A DNA stretch of 64,000 nucleotides from Eonycteris spelaea (GCA_003508835.1 PUFA01000092.1:3844001-3908000), one strand, 5' to 3'; numbered from the stretch's first letter, positions 36,907 through 49,767 are shown. The notes: generated by a model not told the origin, from the sequence alone. Made by a program: numbers and translations.

Positions 36907-36933
36907 TTTTTTTTTTTTTTTTTTTTTTTTTTT
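36907..36933 (-). repeat. Poly-T tract, tail of a small minus-strand retrocopy
   Basis: A 27-base T run. On the minus strand it follows '...ctgaataagtttttgcc', so it may be the tail of a 5'-truncated retrocopy of about 80 bases (36934-37014) of unknown source. It could also be an L1 tail. Confidence 0.45.
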
Positions 36934-37014
36934 GGCAAAAACTTATTCAGAGTGACGCAAAGGAGAATACTGGAAATATAAAGCATAATCCCATGGTACT
37001 GTTTATTAACATTA

Positions 37015-39220
37015 TAAATATTTCCCTGATAACTTACTATATTGAGCATCTTTTCATGTGATTATTTGCATCTATATATCTTCTTTGGTTAGGTGTCTGT
37101 TAAGGTCTTTGGCCCATTTTTTAAGTTGAGTTGTTCTTGTTGAGTTTAAGAGTCCTTTGTATATTTGGGTAAAAATCCTTTATCAGATGTGTATTTTGTA
37201 AATATTTTCTCCCAGCCCATAGTTTGTCTTTTGGTTCTTAACATTTTCTTTCACAGAGCAGAATTTTTTTAATTGTACTGAAGTCCAGCTTATCAACTAT
37301 TTCTTTCATTGATCATGCCTTTAGTGTTGTATTTTAAAAGTCATCACCATATGTAATCTATATTTTCTCCTATGTTATCTTCTAGGAATTTTATAGTTTT
37401 GCATTTTATATTTAGGTATATGAGCCAATTTCAGTTAATTTTTGTGAAGGATATAAATCTGTGTCTAGATTTATTTATTTATAAAATTTATTTATTTTCA
37501 TTCTGGTGACGTTGGTTAACAAAATCTTATAAGTTTCAGGTGTCAATTCAACAGCAATCCTACTGGGTATTTACCCCAAAGACTTGAAAACACATATCCA
37601 AAAAGATACTTGCACACCAATGTTCATAGCAGCACTATTCACAGTGGCCAGGACATGGAAGCAGCCAAAGTGTCCTACAATAGATGATTGGCTAAAGAAG
37701 CTGTGGTACATATATACAAAGGAATATTACTCAGCCATAAGAAGAGATGAAATATTGCCATTTGCAACAACACGGGTGGACCTCAAGATAATCATGCTAA
37801 GCGAAATAAGCCAGACAGAAAAAGTTGAAACTCACATGATATCACTTATATGTGGGATATAAACCTAAATGCAACAAATGAGCAGGACAAACAGAGACTC
37901 ATGGCCATGGACAATAGATTAGTGGTTACCAGAAAGTAGGGAGAATGGGGAAGGAGGGAAGTAGATGGGGATAAAAGAGGTCAAATATGTGGTGACAGAA
38001 AGAAATCTATGGATGGTGAATATACAATGCAATATATAGATTTATATTTTTGCATGTGAATGTGCAGTTGTTCCAGCAACATTTGTTGAAAAGACTATCT
38101 TCACTGTTTCGCTCCTTCGTCAAAGGTCAGTGGGCTATATTAATGGTGTCTATTTCTGCACTCTCTATTATGTTACATTGATCTATTTGTTTATTCTTTC
38201 ACAAAAACTGTACTATCTTGATCACAGTCGCTTAATATTAAATATTGAAGGTGAGTAGTGATAATTCTTCAACTTCGTTCTTGTCCTTCAATTTCACGTT
38301 GGCTACTCTGGACCTTTTGCCACTCCATATACACTTTAAAATTATTTACAAAATAATTTCTGGGATTTCAATTGGGATTATATTGAATCTACAGATCAAG
38401 TTGTGAAAAACTAACATCTTGACAATATTGGATTTTTCTATCCATGAACATGGCATATCTCTCCATTTCTTTAGTTCTTATTTGATTTTGTTCATTAGAG
38501 TTTTGTAGTTTTCCTCATATAGATCATGTACATATTTTGTTAATTTATACCTACATATTTCATGTTTTTGGGTACAATGAAAATGATATTGTGCTTTTCA
38601 TCTCAAATTCTACTTGTTCATTGCTGGGATATAGGAAATAACATGTTGAAGATGTTTGCATCTATGTTCATGGACTATATTGGATTATAATTTTCTTTTC
38701 TTGTAATGTCTAATGTTTTGGTTTTAGGGTAATTCTGGCCTCATAGAATGAGTTAGGAAGTATTCTCTACTTCTATTCTGTGAGAGAGACTATAGAGGAT
38801 TGATATAATTTCTTCCCTATATGTTTGGCAGAGTTTACCAATAAAACCATCTGTGCCTGGTTTTTTCTGTTTTTGAAGGTTGTTAATTATGGATTCAATT
38901 CCTTCACTAGATATAAGCCTATTTAGATTGCCTATTTCTTCTTGTGTGAGTTTTGGCAAATTGTATCTTTCAAGGAACTGGTCCACTTTATCTAATTTGT
39001 CAACTTTGTAGGCACAGAGTTGTTTGTGGTATTTTACTATTCTTTTAATGTTCTTAGGCTCTGTAGTGCTGTTCCCTCTTTAATTTCTTATATTAGTATT
39101 TGTGTCCTATACTCTTTTTTTCTTTGTTGTCTGGTAAGAAGTTTATCAATTTCACTGATCTTTTCAAAGAACCAGCTTTTGGTGTGGCCGACCTTTTCCA
39201 CTATATATAAGCATACATAA
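37015..39220 (-). mobile_element. Old L1 (L1M) ORF2, minus strand, interrupted
   Basis: Antisense L1 phrases run in order: 'gagcatcttttcatgtgatt', 'gtaaatattttctcccagcc', 'gttccagcaacatttgttga', 'ttgggattatattgaatcta', and then at 38753-38986 a minus-strand translation with DQFLERYNLPKLTQEE and LQKQKKPGTDGF. These are L1 ORF2 residues just before and within the reverse transcriptase. The copy has many stops. A younger L1 is inserted at about 37466-38040. Confidence 0.85.
37466..38045 (-). mobile_element. Younger L1 with twin-priming inversion, nested in L1M
   Basis: The left part (37475-37550) is the antisense L1 3' end with an A-rich tail, and includes 'ggttaacaaaatcttataag' and 'tttcaggtgtcaatt'. 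The right part (about 37552-38036) is the neighbouring L1 segment in the opposite orientation, from 'cagcaatcctactgggtatt' through 'acatggaagcagccaaagtg' to 'caatgcaatatatag'. On the minus strand the insertion therefore has an inverted 5' block followed by a correct 3' end, the twin-priming pattern. TAGATTTAT is present at 37466-37474 and 38037-38045. L1M sequence resumes on both sides. Its 3' end resembles L1s I associate with bats. Confidence 0.8.
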
Positions 39221-39239
39221 TCAAATACATTTTTGCTAT

Positions 39240-39841
39240 TATTATTTTGAACAAACTTTATCAGTTAGATCAATTAAAGATAAGAAAAACAAGAGTTTTA
39301 ATTTTATCTTCATTAATTTTTTGTGCTCTTTTTTAATGTACATCCACATTTTTAACCTATTTTATTTTCTTAGTCTCTAAAGAACTTTTTAATCATTTAT
39401 TCAGATATCCTCCATACAAGTTTGTCTGAGAAAGTCTTTCTTTCTCCTTCACTGGTGAAGGATATTTTCACAGGGTACAGAATATCAGGTCGATAGTTTT
39501 ATTTCTTAATACTTTAAATATTTTACTCTCTCCTTACTTGCTTTCTGAAGAAAAGGCAGATGTAATTATTTTTTTCTCCTCTATAGATAAGTTATTTTTT
39601 CACTCTGGCTTCTTGCAGGATTTTTTAATTTTGATTTTCTGTAGTTCAAAAATGATGTGCCTAGGCGTAGGTTTTTGTTTGGTATTTATTTTGCTGAGTG
39701 TTCTCTGAGATTCCTGGGTGGATTGATGTCTGCCATTAAATTTGGGAGAAATTCTCAGTCATTATTGTTTCACATATTTTTCCTCCCTCCCTCCCTCCCT
39801 CCCTCTCTCCTCTCTCCTCTCCTCTCTCCTCTCTCTCTCTC

Positions 39842-39911
<70 letters not shown>

Positions 39912-40430
39912 CTCGTATTCTCATTATGCATATCACATCTTTTGTAATTGTCCTATAGTCCTTGGATATTCTATTACATTTTTCTCAGTCTTTATTGTCT
40001 TTGGTTTTCAGTTTTTGAGATTTCTATGGATATATCTTCAAACTTGGAGATTTTTTCTTCATTTGTGTCCAATTTACTAATAAACTCACCAAAGACATTT
40101 TTATTTCTGTTACAGTGTTTTTGTGTTGTTTTTTTATATATTTTTTCATCTCTAGCATTTCTTTTTGGATCTTTCCTAGAACCAAATTTCTATCTCTCTT
40201 CACACTGCCTATCTGTTCTTGTATTCTTTCTACTTTGTCCATTACAGCCCTTGTTGTATTAATTATAGCTGTTTAAAATTTCTGGTCTTATAATTTCAAC
40301 ATCTTTGCCACATCTGGTCCTGATGCTTGCTCTGTCTTTTGAAAATGTTTTTTTTTTTTTTTTTACCTTTTAGTATGCTTTGTAACTTTTTCTTGATAGT
40401 CAGACTTAACACACTGAATAAAAAGAACTA
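39240..40430 (-). mobile_element. L1M 5' region/ORF1, minus strand
   Basis: 'ggtgaaggatattttcacag', 'aatgatgtgcctaggcgtag', 'aaatttgggagaaattctca' and 'tcttcaaacttggagatttt' follow the antisense 5' region of old L1M elements. A coiled-coil-like minus-strand frame at 40024-40242 is its relic. An expanded pyrimidine microsatellite lies in the middle at 39782-39912. Confidence 0.8.
39782..39912 (+). repeat. (TCCC)n/(CT)n microsatellite inside L1M
   Basis: About 130 bases of TCCC units passing to CT units with few interruptions. It creates long artefactual frames rich in serine and leucine on the plus strand and in arginine and glutamate on the minus strand. Confidence 0.95.
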
Positions 40431-40719
40431 CTATTAATAGGCCTTTGGTAACGTAGAGAATGATTCCCTATTTTTCACCACTCTAGTGGTGATGAGAAGT
40501 CTCTAGAAATAGAGTTTTGTGCTGTCTCAGCATATAAAATGAAAACCCATCAATAATGACTAAAACTAAAATGTTTCATAAGCATGACACACAATGGATT
40601 GATAATGCATTTCCCCAAGTTATTGCTATTCTCAAAAGTTAGGAATAGCAGAGGGAAGTGAAGCTATAAGTGGGATATAAAAACACAACATTAGCTTATA
40701 AAAATAATGTATCTATAGT

Positions 40720-40830
40720 ATCCATATACTATATACATACACATACGTATGTATATATGATATGTACATATGTATCTATGTGTGATGAGTGTACATATAT
40801 GTGTGTGTATATTTTCATATCAATAAATAT
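40720..40830 (+). repeat. AT/TG-rich simple sequence
   Basis: Imperfect alternation of TATA, CATA and TGTG units, including a near-palindromic 'acatacgtatgtat'. Confidence 0.7.
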
Positions 40831-41054
40831 ATAAAATATATAGTCTAATTGGTATACTGTCAACTCAAAAGGTTTCTCATTTTTATTCCAAATACTCCTA
40901 ATAATTCTATTGAATACATTTTGTATATTCGAAATCAAACTTTTCATTCCAATAAATGTCCATATAACAATGTGATGAGTAATCTTATATATGTTATAAA
41001 TCGACCTGTTTTCTAGCTTTCCACGACTCAGCAATGAACTGGAGTTCAATTTTC

Positions 41055-41400
41055 AGTCTTTGAGTTTATATTAACATTTTATTGAGATATAATTTAAAAC
41101 AAAACACACATATCTGAAGTGTAATTTGATGTTTTGACATACATACATACCACTGAAAAATGATTTAGTTTCTTTTGCACTTCCCATCTCTTGCCTTTTG
41201 TACCCTACATGGCCTCATGTAACCACCAATTATTTCCATCATTGTAGATTAGTTTGCATTTTCCAGGATTATATATAAATATAATCATACAGTGGATAAC
41301 CACTTTTTGTCTGGTTTCTTATATTTAACATAATTATTTGAGATTCATCCACATTGTTGCATTTATTAACAGCTCATTTCTGGCTTTTGCTGGCTGTTTT
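41055..41400 (-). mobile_element. L1M 3' UTR, minus strand
   Basis: 'attttattgagatataattt', 'gtttgcattttccaggatta' and 'gagattcatccacattgttg' are the antisense phrases of an old L1 3' UTR. Confidence 0.75.
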
Positions 41401-41884
41401 GTCCTATGAATTCCCCTCCATGGTGAGTAGGTAACAGGGTAAGGCTTGAGAAGGAAGAAAATTTAAAGCAATCCTAATTGTTGCAGGAAGAGGAAGATGG
41501 AGGGGCCATGTCTTTTATTATTGGGAAGCTGAATCATTATGTACTTACCAAAGCCAGAAACCGGGAAACTACTCCTGGCTGACACGCTTCTCCTATTCCC
41601 CAATTAACTACAAGGAGTAGAGTCCTTGTTCATTGTGCCTCTTCCACATCCGTCACAATCTTCTGCTGCCCTCACATTCTCTGATATTGCTGAGCTCAGG
41701 TTTGTAGAATTGCAAACAGTTGCTACCTGTCTCCCCTAAATGCGACTTTGTCCCTTCCTAGCTCTCTCCACCTGCACCTAGAAATGAGAGGCTTTGCGGC
41801 CAGGAGGGATGCAAATGTTGAAATTCAACCCTTTTGAAAGTATCCAAACTCATTTTATGGCTCAAAATACTGCCTGTCTTGATA
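41401..41884. other. Unassigned segment between L1M fragments
   Basis: About 480 bases, less AT-rich than the neighbourhood. It lies between an L1M 3' UTR piece and an ORF2 piece. It may be an inserted old element, but I cannot identify it and no ends or duplications are clear. Confidence 0.35.
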
Positions 41885-42185
41885 CGTGTTCCAGGTGCTC
41901 CTGAAAAGAATGTGTGTTCTGCTTTGTTTGGGTTCAGTGCTCTGACATGCCAATGATTCCTCCTTGGTTTTTCGAGTTCCTCTATTCTTACTGATTTTCT
42001 GTCTACTCATTATATCAATTACTGATCATCATATTGAAATCTTAGCATATTGAAACTAAGGTTATGGGTCTATTTCCCTTTTCAGTTCTATCAACTTGGG
42101 ATTTATATATTCTGAAGCTCCATTATTAGGTCCATACCCATTTAAAATTGTTATGGAAGTCACCCTGTTGTTAATTAGGACTTCA
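41885..42185 (-). mobile_element. L1M ORF2 endonuclease-region fragment, minus strand
   Basis: 'aaaagaatgtgtgttctgct', 'ctgattttctgtctactcat' and 'ttcagttctatcaacttggg' follow the antisense L1M ORF2 order. Confidence 0.7.
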
Positions 42186-42194
42186 TCCATATGG

Positions 42195-42325
42195 ACTTTA
42201 CTTGTCATCCTAAATGTGAGGTCCATGAGGGCAGGAATTGTGTGTGTTATCTCTGTATTTTTTCACCTAACATAAAAGCTATTTCATACTACATACACAA
42301 TAAGTGACTAATAAATGAATGGAAG
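42195..42325 (+). repeat. L2 LINE 3' end
   Basis: 'aaatgtgaggtccatgaggg', 'caggaattgtgtgtgttatc' and 'ctaataaatgaatggaagaa' match the L2 terminus. Confidence 0.8.
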
Positions 42326-42614
42326 AATGTTTCTTCTTCCCCAAGACCTGCTCCCTTTCTTTCCTTGTCAGTGCTAAGTGAAGAGAATAAGGGCAAATCC
42401 TTGCTATTTGACCACTTCTCCTCTCCAGTAACGCACATGCTTAATTTGGGAAGCCTACACTGCAGCAGGAATTGGAAAGGTGCTAGATATACCCTGGAAA
42501 GGTCACAGAGATTTCCCCATCCTTAGAAGCTTACAGCTCATGAAGGTGTCATGTGTAATCCCCCTATTCTCAGGACAAAAATCTATTGGTCTGGGTTCTC
42601 CCAGACTACCTACC

Positions 42615-42710
42615 TATATGTATGCATTTGTGTATGTGCATATGTGTGTGTGAGTGTACATATGTATGTAAATACGTATATATATTTTTAAATATATAAA
42701 AAAAAAATAC
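42615..42710 (+). repeat. (TATG/TG)n and A-rich simple sequence
   Basis: Imperfect TATG and TGTG units followed by TATA-rich and A-rich bases at the 3' end of an L1M. Confidence 0.7.
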
Positions 42711-44930
42711 TTCACTTTTTTACAGTTGATTTGTAGCCTATTGTATATCTATCCCATAATTTTTGTATCTGTTTACCTATTGATGGACATTTGGATTGTC
42801 TGTGGTTTAGGATATTACAACAAAAAGCTTCTACAAACATTCGTGTGCAAGTTGTTGTATAAACACATATTTACTTTACTCTTGAATAAATCCTTAGGGG
42901 TGAAATGGCTGAATTATATGGGAGATATATGTAACTTTAAGAAACTTTCAAACTATTTTCTAAGTGCTTATGCTATTTTACATTTCCAGAAGCAGTGTAT
43001 GAGAGTTTCAGTCATTCCACATCCTCACCAATACTTGGAATGATCATTCTTTTTAATTCTAGCATTTAAATAGACATGGAATGGTATCTTGTAGTTTTAA
43101 TTTGCACTGCCTTAAAGAATAATGATTTTGAGCATCATTTCATGTACTTTTTTGCTATCTGTGTATCTTTTTTGGTGAAAGGTCTGTTGAAATCTTTTGG
43201 CCCTTTTTATAATTGGGCTGTTTACTTATTATTGATATCTGAGAGGTGATTTAAAAATATATATCTGTATAGAAATTCTTTATCAGATATAATGATCGTT
43301 TATAAGTATTTTCTCCTAGTCTGTGGCTTTTGTGTTTAAAAAACAGTTTTTATTTTATTCTTAATGTCTCTTCATTGTCATAACAGTGTCTTTTGAAGAA
43401 TAATTTTCAATTTTGATGAAGCACAATTTATCAGTTTTGTGTCATAAATCATGCTTTTGGAATTATATCTAAAAGACATTTGCCTAACCCCAAATTTTCT
43501 AGTATGTTTTTTTGGAAGTTTTATAGTTGTAGGTTTTACATTAAATTCTATAATCCATTTTAAGTTAATTTTGTATACAATGTGATATATGGATCAAAAT
43601 TTTTTTTTTTGCACATATATATCCAAATTTTCTAGTATCATTTGTTGAAAAGATAATCCTTTCTTCACTGAATCGTCATAGTTTCTTTGTCAAAATTTTT
43701 TCAATTTTCAATTTTTCATTGCCAGTATACAAACAACTGAATTTTGTATAATGTATTTGTATGCTTTAAATTCACCAAACTCTAGTAGTTCTAATAGCTT
43801 TTATGTAATTCCAAATAATTTTCCCTATAGAAAAATCGTGTTGCCTATTAACAAAGGCAGTTTCACTTTCTTTTTAATACTCATACCTTTTATTTCTGGC
43901 CTCCAGTAAAATGTTGAGGAGAGATGGTGAGAACAGATATACATGCCTTGTTGCTGACATTAGGCAAAAAGCATTCATTCTTCCACTGTTAAGTCTAATG
44001 TCAGCTGTGGGCTTTTCACAAATGATTTTTATCAGATTGAGGAAGTTCTCTTATTTTTCTAGTTTGCTGAGAGTTGTTTTTTAAAAAATCAGGAATGGAT
44101 GTGGCTTTTGTTCAATGCTTTTATGCCCTAGCTGAGATGATCATACGTTTTTTTCTTTTTAATTTGTTACAATGATGAATTACATTGATAGATTTTCAAA
44201 TGTTAAACCAACCTTGCATTTCGGAGAAAAACTTTACTTAGAATTCACTTTTTGATTCAAATTGCTAAAATTTTGTTTAAAAATTTTGATCTATGTTTAT
44301 GAAAAATATCAGTCTGTAATTCTTGTCCTGTAGTATTGGTCTGGTTTTTTATCTGAGTAAAGCTGGTGTCATAGACTGAGTTAGTTTTCTAGCAGAGTTT
44401 TTATAAGATTGTAATCTTCTGTAAAACATTTTGGTAGAATTCATCAATAGACACCTGGCCCTAGAGTTTTCTCTGTGGAAATATTTTTAGCTAAAATTAA
44501 ATTTCTTTAATAAATATATCACCATTAAAATAATCTATTTCTTCTTGACTGAGCCTTGTTAGTATGTGTAGAATACCTCTATTTATACAGTTCTCTCCTC
44601 TGTGCACTGCAAACTCTAGCAGCCTTGGACGCCTTGGCCTCCAGTTACACTTCTTGGACTCAGAGAGACTACCCAGTCTCCATCTGGAACCCTCCAATTC
44701 TGCACCACAATCTAGAACCTGTTCTAGGCATTAAGTTTGTCAGTTTCAGTGCTTATCTCATTTGTTTCCTGTTTCTTAGATCACTGTCACTCATTTCCTG
44801 ATGTTCAGTTTCTTCAAAAACCAATATATATTTTATTCAGTTTTTTTAAAAAAATTTTTTTTCAGGCAGGAAAGTAAATCTAATCCCTGTTACGTTTTGG
44901 CTGGAAGCAGAAGTCCATTCTTCAAATTTT
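42711..44930 (-). mobile_element. L1M element, minus strand, both ends partly kept
   Basis: From left to right there are an antisense 3' UTR ('cagttgatttgtagcctatt', 'gcagtgtatgagagtttcag'), ORF2 pieces ('aaatcatgcttttggaatta', 'agacacctggccctagagtt') and then a poorly matched stretch at 44560-44800. The segment at 44860-44930 ('ctaatccctgttacgttttg', 'gctggaagcagaagtccatt') reads as the antisense 5' end of an L1M. All frames are broken. Confidence 0.7.
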
Positions 44931-47318
44931 AAAATATTTATTTCAAATAATTTGACTAGCATATTTCTCTTATATTATTATTTATTTTTAGGTAATATTT
45001 TTAAACTTGACACTTTAAATAAATGTGACTTTTCCTTAAGGGAAAAAAAGGTTTTCATTTTTGTATTTAATTTGGTGCTTGACTCATATAATTTTCACCC
45101 ATCAGCTTCATAAAAAGTCTTTAGTGTAAGCTATTGATATTAATTTGACAGTAAGACTTTGTATGATGAATGAATTCTCTAATTGTAAAAAAAAAAAATC
45201 TAGGCAAGAGATTTAAATGCTGTGCCTAATTCTTCTTCACCACTACACCATTCTTCGCAAAAAAAAAGCTTGAAAACCAGCCATATTTTTTTGTTCATTT
45301 CTTTTTTTAACACCAGGGTTAGTTGGAATGTCATAAAGACATATTTTTGAAACATTTAATAGAGGAAAATTATAAATTATTCTATAGCTACTTATGAAAA
45401 GCATATATTTGTCTATCAAATCTACCATAAAATCAAGAGATAAAATTTAAACATTACACAAATTTAGATTAGACCTATTTGGGGCTGTCAGTGATGACAG
45501 AATGTCTAATACTTAGGGCTTGTTTATTCCTTTTGTGTGCTGATGTATACTCCTCTGGGGTTTACTACTGGCAGACAAAGCTCCTCTTCTTTGCTGTTCT
45601 GTCGTCCCACAAACATTATACCTACTGGCAGGCAAGAATATCATATTATGGAAATTATATAGACTTAAGTGTAAGGGAAAAGCCTGTGCTCACAGCAAGT
45701 TCATAGCATATGTGACACTGCACAGTAGTTCTTGACCGGGGACTAGGTATGTAGGGGCTTTGGAATCTGTGAACATCTTGAAATTGCATGCATATTTGTG
45801 TAAGTGTTCATGTTTTTTGTACACAGAATCCATAACTTTTATTTGATATTCAAAGAGTTTTTAAATGATAAGACTTCTCTATATTGTCTCATTGCACAGT
45901 AGAGCAATAGAACAAACCAGACCCACAGTCAAAGTACTGTAGAATGACATCCCCATAAAATTATCCTCCAAGGATAAATTAGAAAATCTAGACCCCTCAA
46001 GATTCAGAGTGGATGTTTTTGGCTCAATGATATCCTGCCATATCCCAAATTATAGCCAGTGGTTTAACATCAGAATAAGCAGACCTTTGGTACCTTAAAA
46101 AATATAACTCTTAAAGTTGCTTTTAATTATTTTCTCTCCATGTTAAATAAAAAAGATAGATATATATTCAGGTGAAGCTTTTGTTTAAGACTGTGAAATA
46201 TTTCTAGTAAACTTACATAAATAAAAAAGATAGACATAGTTCATCAAGATGGTCAATTTTTCAAGTGAAAACAATGAGGATTAGTTTTACCAATGACTAT
46301 GTTAAAATCATGAAGCCAGCTTAATAAGAATTAATTGCATTATGTATTGAGATTTGAGCAATCTTTTTTTAAAACTGCATTATTCTTTCCCACAGAAATT
46401 ATTTCTTTGCTACTTTCCAGTCAAGCAATACTAGATCTTAAAATATAGGTTAGTCATTTTAATCATGCTATAATAAGTCACTCTCTACCATGATTTATAT
46501 ATAGGAAGTGTTATTATTTCTATGTCATTGCTAACAAACCAGGACCTCCCAAACAGCTTATGTTCATCAGGAAGAGAAATATATTTCTCATTTTTAAATA
46601 CTGCTTATTAGGTACCATCTTTTGTTCTAATGCTCCCGTAATTTCATTTTTGAGACCTGGAAATGTTTCTTTGGTGAAAATAATGGTAACAATGAAGTCA
46701 TCCTTTGAAAAATATTCCATCATCCTTCATATTTTGTTTTTCATGCCATGTCTCAGACTCAACTTATACTCAGTTCTCCCTTTGGCAGTTTCCCATTTTG
46801 ATTTCTTCAATTCAAAAATTAAGCAATATATATACATATATATATAGTTTATATATATATTGTTTATATATCTATGTATATAGATATATAAACAATCACC
46901 CTTAATAACAGTCATTAATATACCAAAGTAAAATATATTTCAAAGGGGGGGGGTGCTTTCTTTTATCACTAAAGCACTTTACTGCATTTTTATTTGAGGA
47001 TATATCTAACTTGCCAATTATTCAATACAATAAACAGAGCTAGAGATTCTGATTTTTTCTAAAAGTCTAGTTGTTGAATTTTTTGTTAAGAACTATGTGT
47101 TTTTTGTTTTGTAATTATATTTAGTGAATATTGATTTTTTTTAAAACACTGTCTTTAAAAAAAATTAAACCCCAGCTTTTATGTGTTCTTTTAAAGTTAT
47201 TAATTTAAATTATTAAAGTTTTTCCATTGTACCCATTGTGTTGGTGAAACCTTTTTCCCCCAGAAAGGAAATTATTATTTGTCTATGTGATATTGATATA
47301 AAATGTCAGTGTTCAAAA
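44931..47318. other. Intergenic DNA, mostly unassigned
   Basis: About 2.4 kb with no gene recognised. It contains a TATA-rich simple repeat at 46826-46894 and a nine-G run at 46945-46953. Confidence 0.4.
46826..46894 (+). repeat. (TA)n-rich simple repeat
   Basis: Tracts of TATA with short interruptions. It is self-complementary and could extrude a cruciform. Confidence 0.8.
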
Positions 47319-48237
47319 AATGGCTAAGTTTGGAGGATCCCAGAAGATGGCAGACTAGGTAAAAGCAAGGTTCGTCTCCTCCCAGGTCCACATTGAAATT
47401 ACAACCAAATTATAAAATAATCAATGTGGAGAATCACCTGAAGTCCTGCTGATGGTAACACCTACATCTTATATAATATAAAGGAGCCACATCGAAGCTG
47501 GTAGGAGGGGCAAAGTCATGAATCCGGTAGTGGAGGAACACCTGAAGGGAGAGCAAGGCCGCAGAGGCTTATCTGAAGAGAGGGAGTTCCAGGTCTCGTT
47601 TGGGGGGTCCCCAGCCCAGGGTCACAGCCCAGGGAAGAGGAGATTCCAATAATTCTGACTGTAAAAATCAGAGAGGATTCCAGCTGTCTGGGTGAGATGG
47701 AAGGAGACTGAAATCCTAAATGCCACCTTTAAGGACCTGTATACAGGCTTTCTGACCTGTGGATACTCACTGGGGCCACCGGTAGTGGGCAGAGTCTCAC
47801 TTGGGATTTAGACTGAGAAAGTCAGCATTACCTGGCGTCAGAAGGAGGGCTGGAAGGGCAGCCAACATTGTGCCTTGATCCAGCCCCACTACCAGGCAAT
47901 CTACAGCCTGCACAAGTTTGACTGTGCAGACCACTCCCACAGAGCCATTAGGAAGCACTGACCAGAGGGGATCATCCTGCCCCACCCAACCTGCAGATCA
48001 CCCAGGGCTTTGGTTGCTGGATGACTGCCAAGCCCTGCTCTAATTCAGGGCCGAGCATTCCCAGCAGGTGGCCACTGCTGTGAGCCTCATTTCTGAGATA
48101 GGGTTAGGCAGATCACTGCTGCCAACATGAACTTGAGTGGTTCCCTGGGATCTGTGGGCCAGTTCCAGACAGCAGCTGCTCTTGCCATGATCTGGTACTT
48201 CTGTGGGAACGTGCAAACGGTTACCAAAGTTTCAGCA

Positions 48238-48850
48238 AGACTGAGGCTGCATTGATCTGACTGTCATTGTCTCTCTGAGACCACACCCCACCTTACCCAC
48301 AAATTGCCCCAGGAGAGCCATTGACAGTGAACTACCACAGCCCCACCTCTCCCTCCCTCGATCTTCCAAGCCACACAGGCAACAAACTTTGGCCAGCACA
48401 GGGCTGGCACTGCATGGAAATCAGTGGCAGGCAGACCCTCTGCTGCCTGCAAGAGATGCGATATTGTGTCCATGGAGGGCAGGGGTCTGTGGGACTGTCC
48501 CAGACGGCAGCTGGTGTCACTGTGATCAGTGGGAATGCCCAGACACAGAAGTTGGGACAAAACTGAGGCTGTATTGGCCTGAGGGCCTTTTTCTACCTGA
48601 GATCCCACTTCAGTCAAGCCACAAAGTAAATGCAGCCCATTGACAGGCAGCCTCCTGTGCCCAGCTTGGCTCTGAGATTGTGCAGTCTGTGTAAGAAACA
48701 GACCTTGGCTAGCACATGGAGTGCTTTTCAGGGAAAACAGTTGTGGGTAGACCACTGCTGCCTGTAAGAGCTGCAGTGTCCCTTGAGAGGATTGCAGGGG
48801 TCTGTATTGGCCTGATGGCCCTTGACTCCCTGTGCTCCTGCTCCATCCAA
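48238..48850 (+). repeat. Degenerate tandem units in L1 5' UTR
   Basis: A motif like 'ctgaggctgtattggcctga' recurs at about 48240, 48563 and 48803, each followed by a related 'ggcctttt...ctacctgagatccc' stretch. This suggests old monomer-like duplications of roughly 240-320 bases within the 5' UTR. Confidence 0.6.
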
Positions 48851-49767
48851 TACACAAAGTGCCCACTGCATGTTGATAGGCAGCTACCCTTGTGCTCAGG
48901 TGGTGCATTCAGGCCCAAGGTGAGCAGTAGCTGACCTTGCTACGAGTGGAAACTTGTACAGGGAGCTATAGAGACAGCACTGGCATGTAAACTAACACTG
49001 CAATGACAGGGGGAAATTTACTCAATAGACACAGGAGACTTCTGCAGTCCCTATGCCACTCAACACACATATCACCCAGAGGCTAGTCCAGTTGCAGATT
49101 TACAGGCAACTGACAGGTATTGTCAGACCTTGAGAAGCACTGGTCACTCTGCTAAGCTGCTATAGGTTAGGGACAGGGATAACTGAGCACTGCCAACAGC
49201 GTCGTCTCTTCCACTTACCTATGGATCCAGCATAGGCAACAACCATCTGCAGATTCCTTTGTAGTTCCCACCAGATAGCCCTGAGCAATCAAAAGCAGTG
49301 GCTGACCTTGGCCTACGGGGGAGTCCCTCTCAAGGGGCCACAAACCAGTGCAACTGGAGGCTGGCACCAGACCACAATGAAGCAACTCCTTACTAGTCTC
49401 ATTAGTGGAACACACAAGGGGGGATTACAACAAGTACCCAAGCACGCTGGGGCAAATCCCACTCAGTGGGATCAGCCCCCCACACAGCAACTCTTACCCT
49501 ATGGGTACAGCCAATTCCCACAATTAGTCAGCCTAAGCATTAATTCCATCCACTGATCTATTAACAACAGTCAAGGATTGGTGACAACAGAAGATCACAC
49601 ACAACCCACATCCAGATCCCCTGGCATAGGGGATCAGGGAGAGAAAACCACTGGGCCACCCAGGACACCTTCAACATAAGGCCATCTGGCCAAAGTTGAG
49701 AGATGAAATAAATATTCATGACACATAGAAACGAACACAGAGAGGCTAATAAAATGAGAAAACAAAC

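Noticed and set aside
39657..40080. Open frames of 96-112 codons with long serine-leucine runs
   Set aside because: They are translations of the CT microsatellite and of antisense L1M sequence.
48264..48908. 214-codon minus-strand open frame
   Set aside because: It is antisense in the 5' UTR of the 7 kb L1, has no known domain and shows no codon signature.
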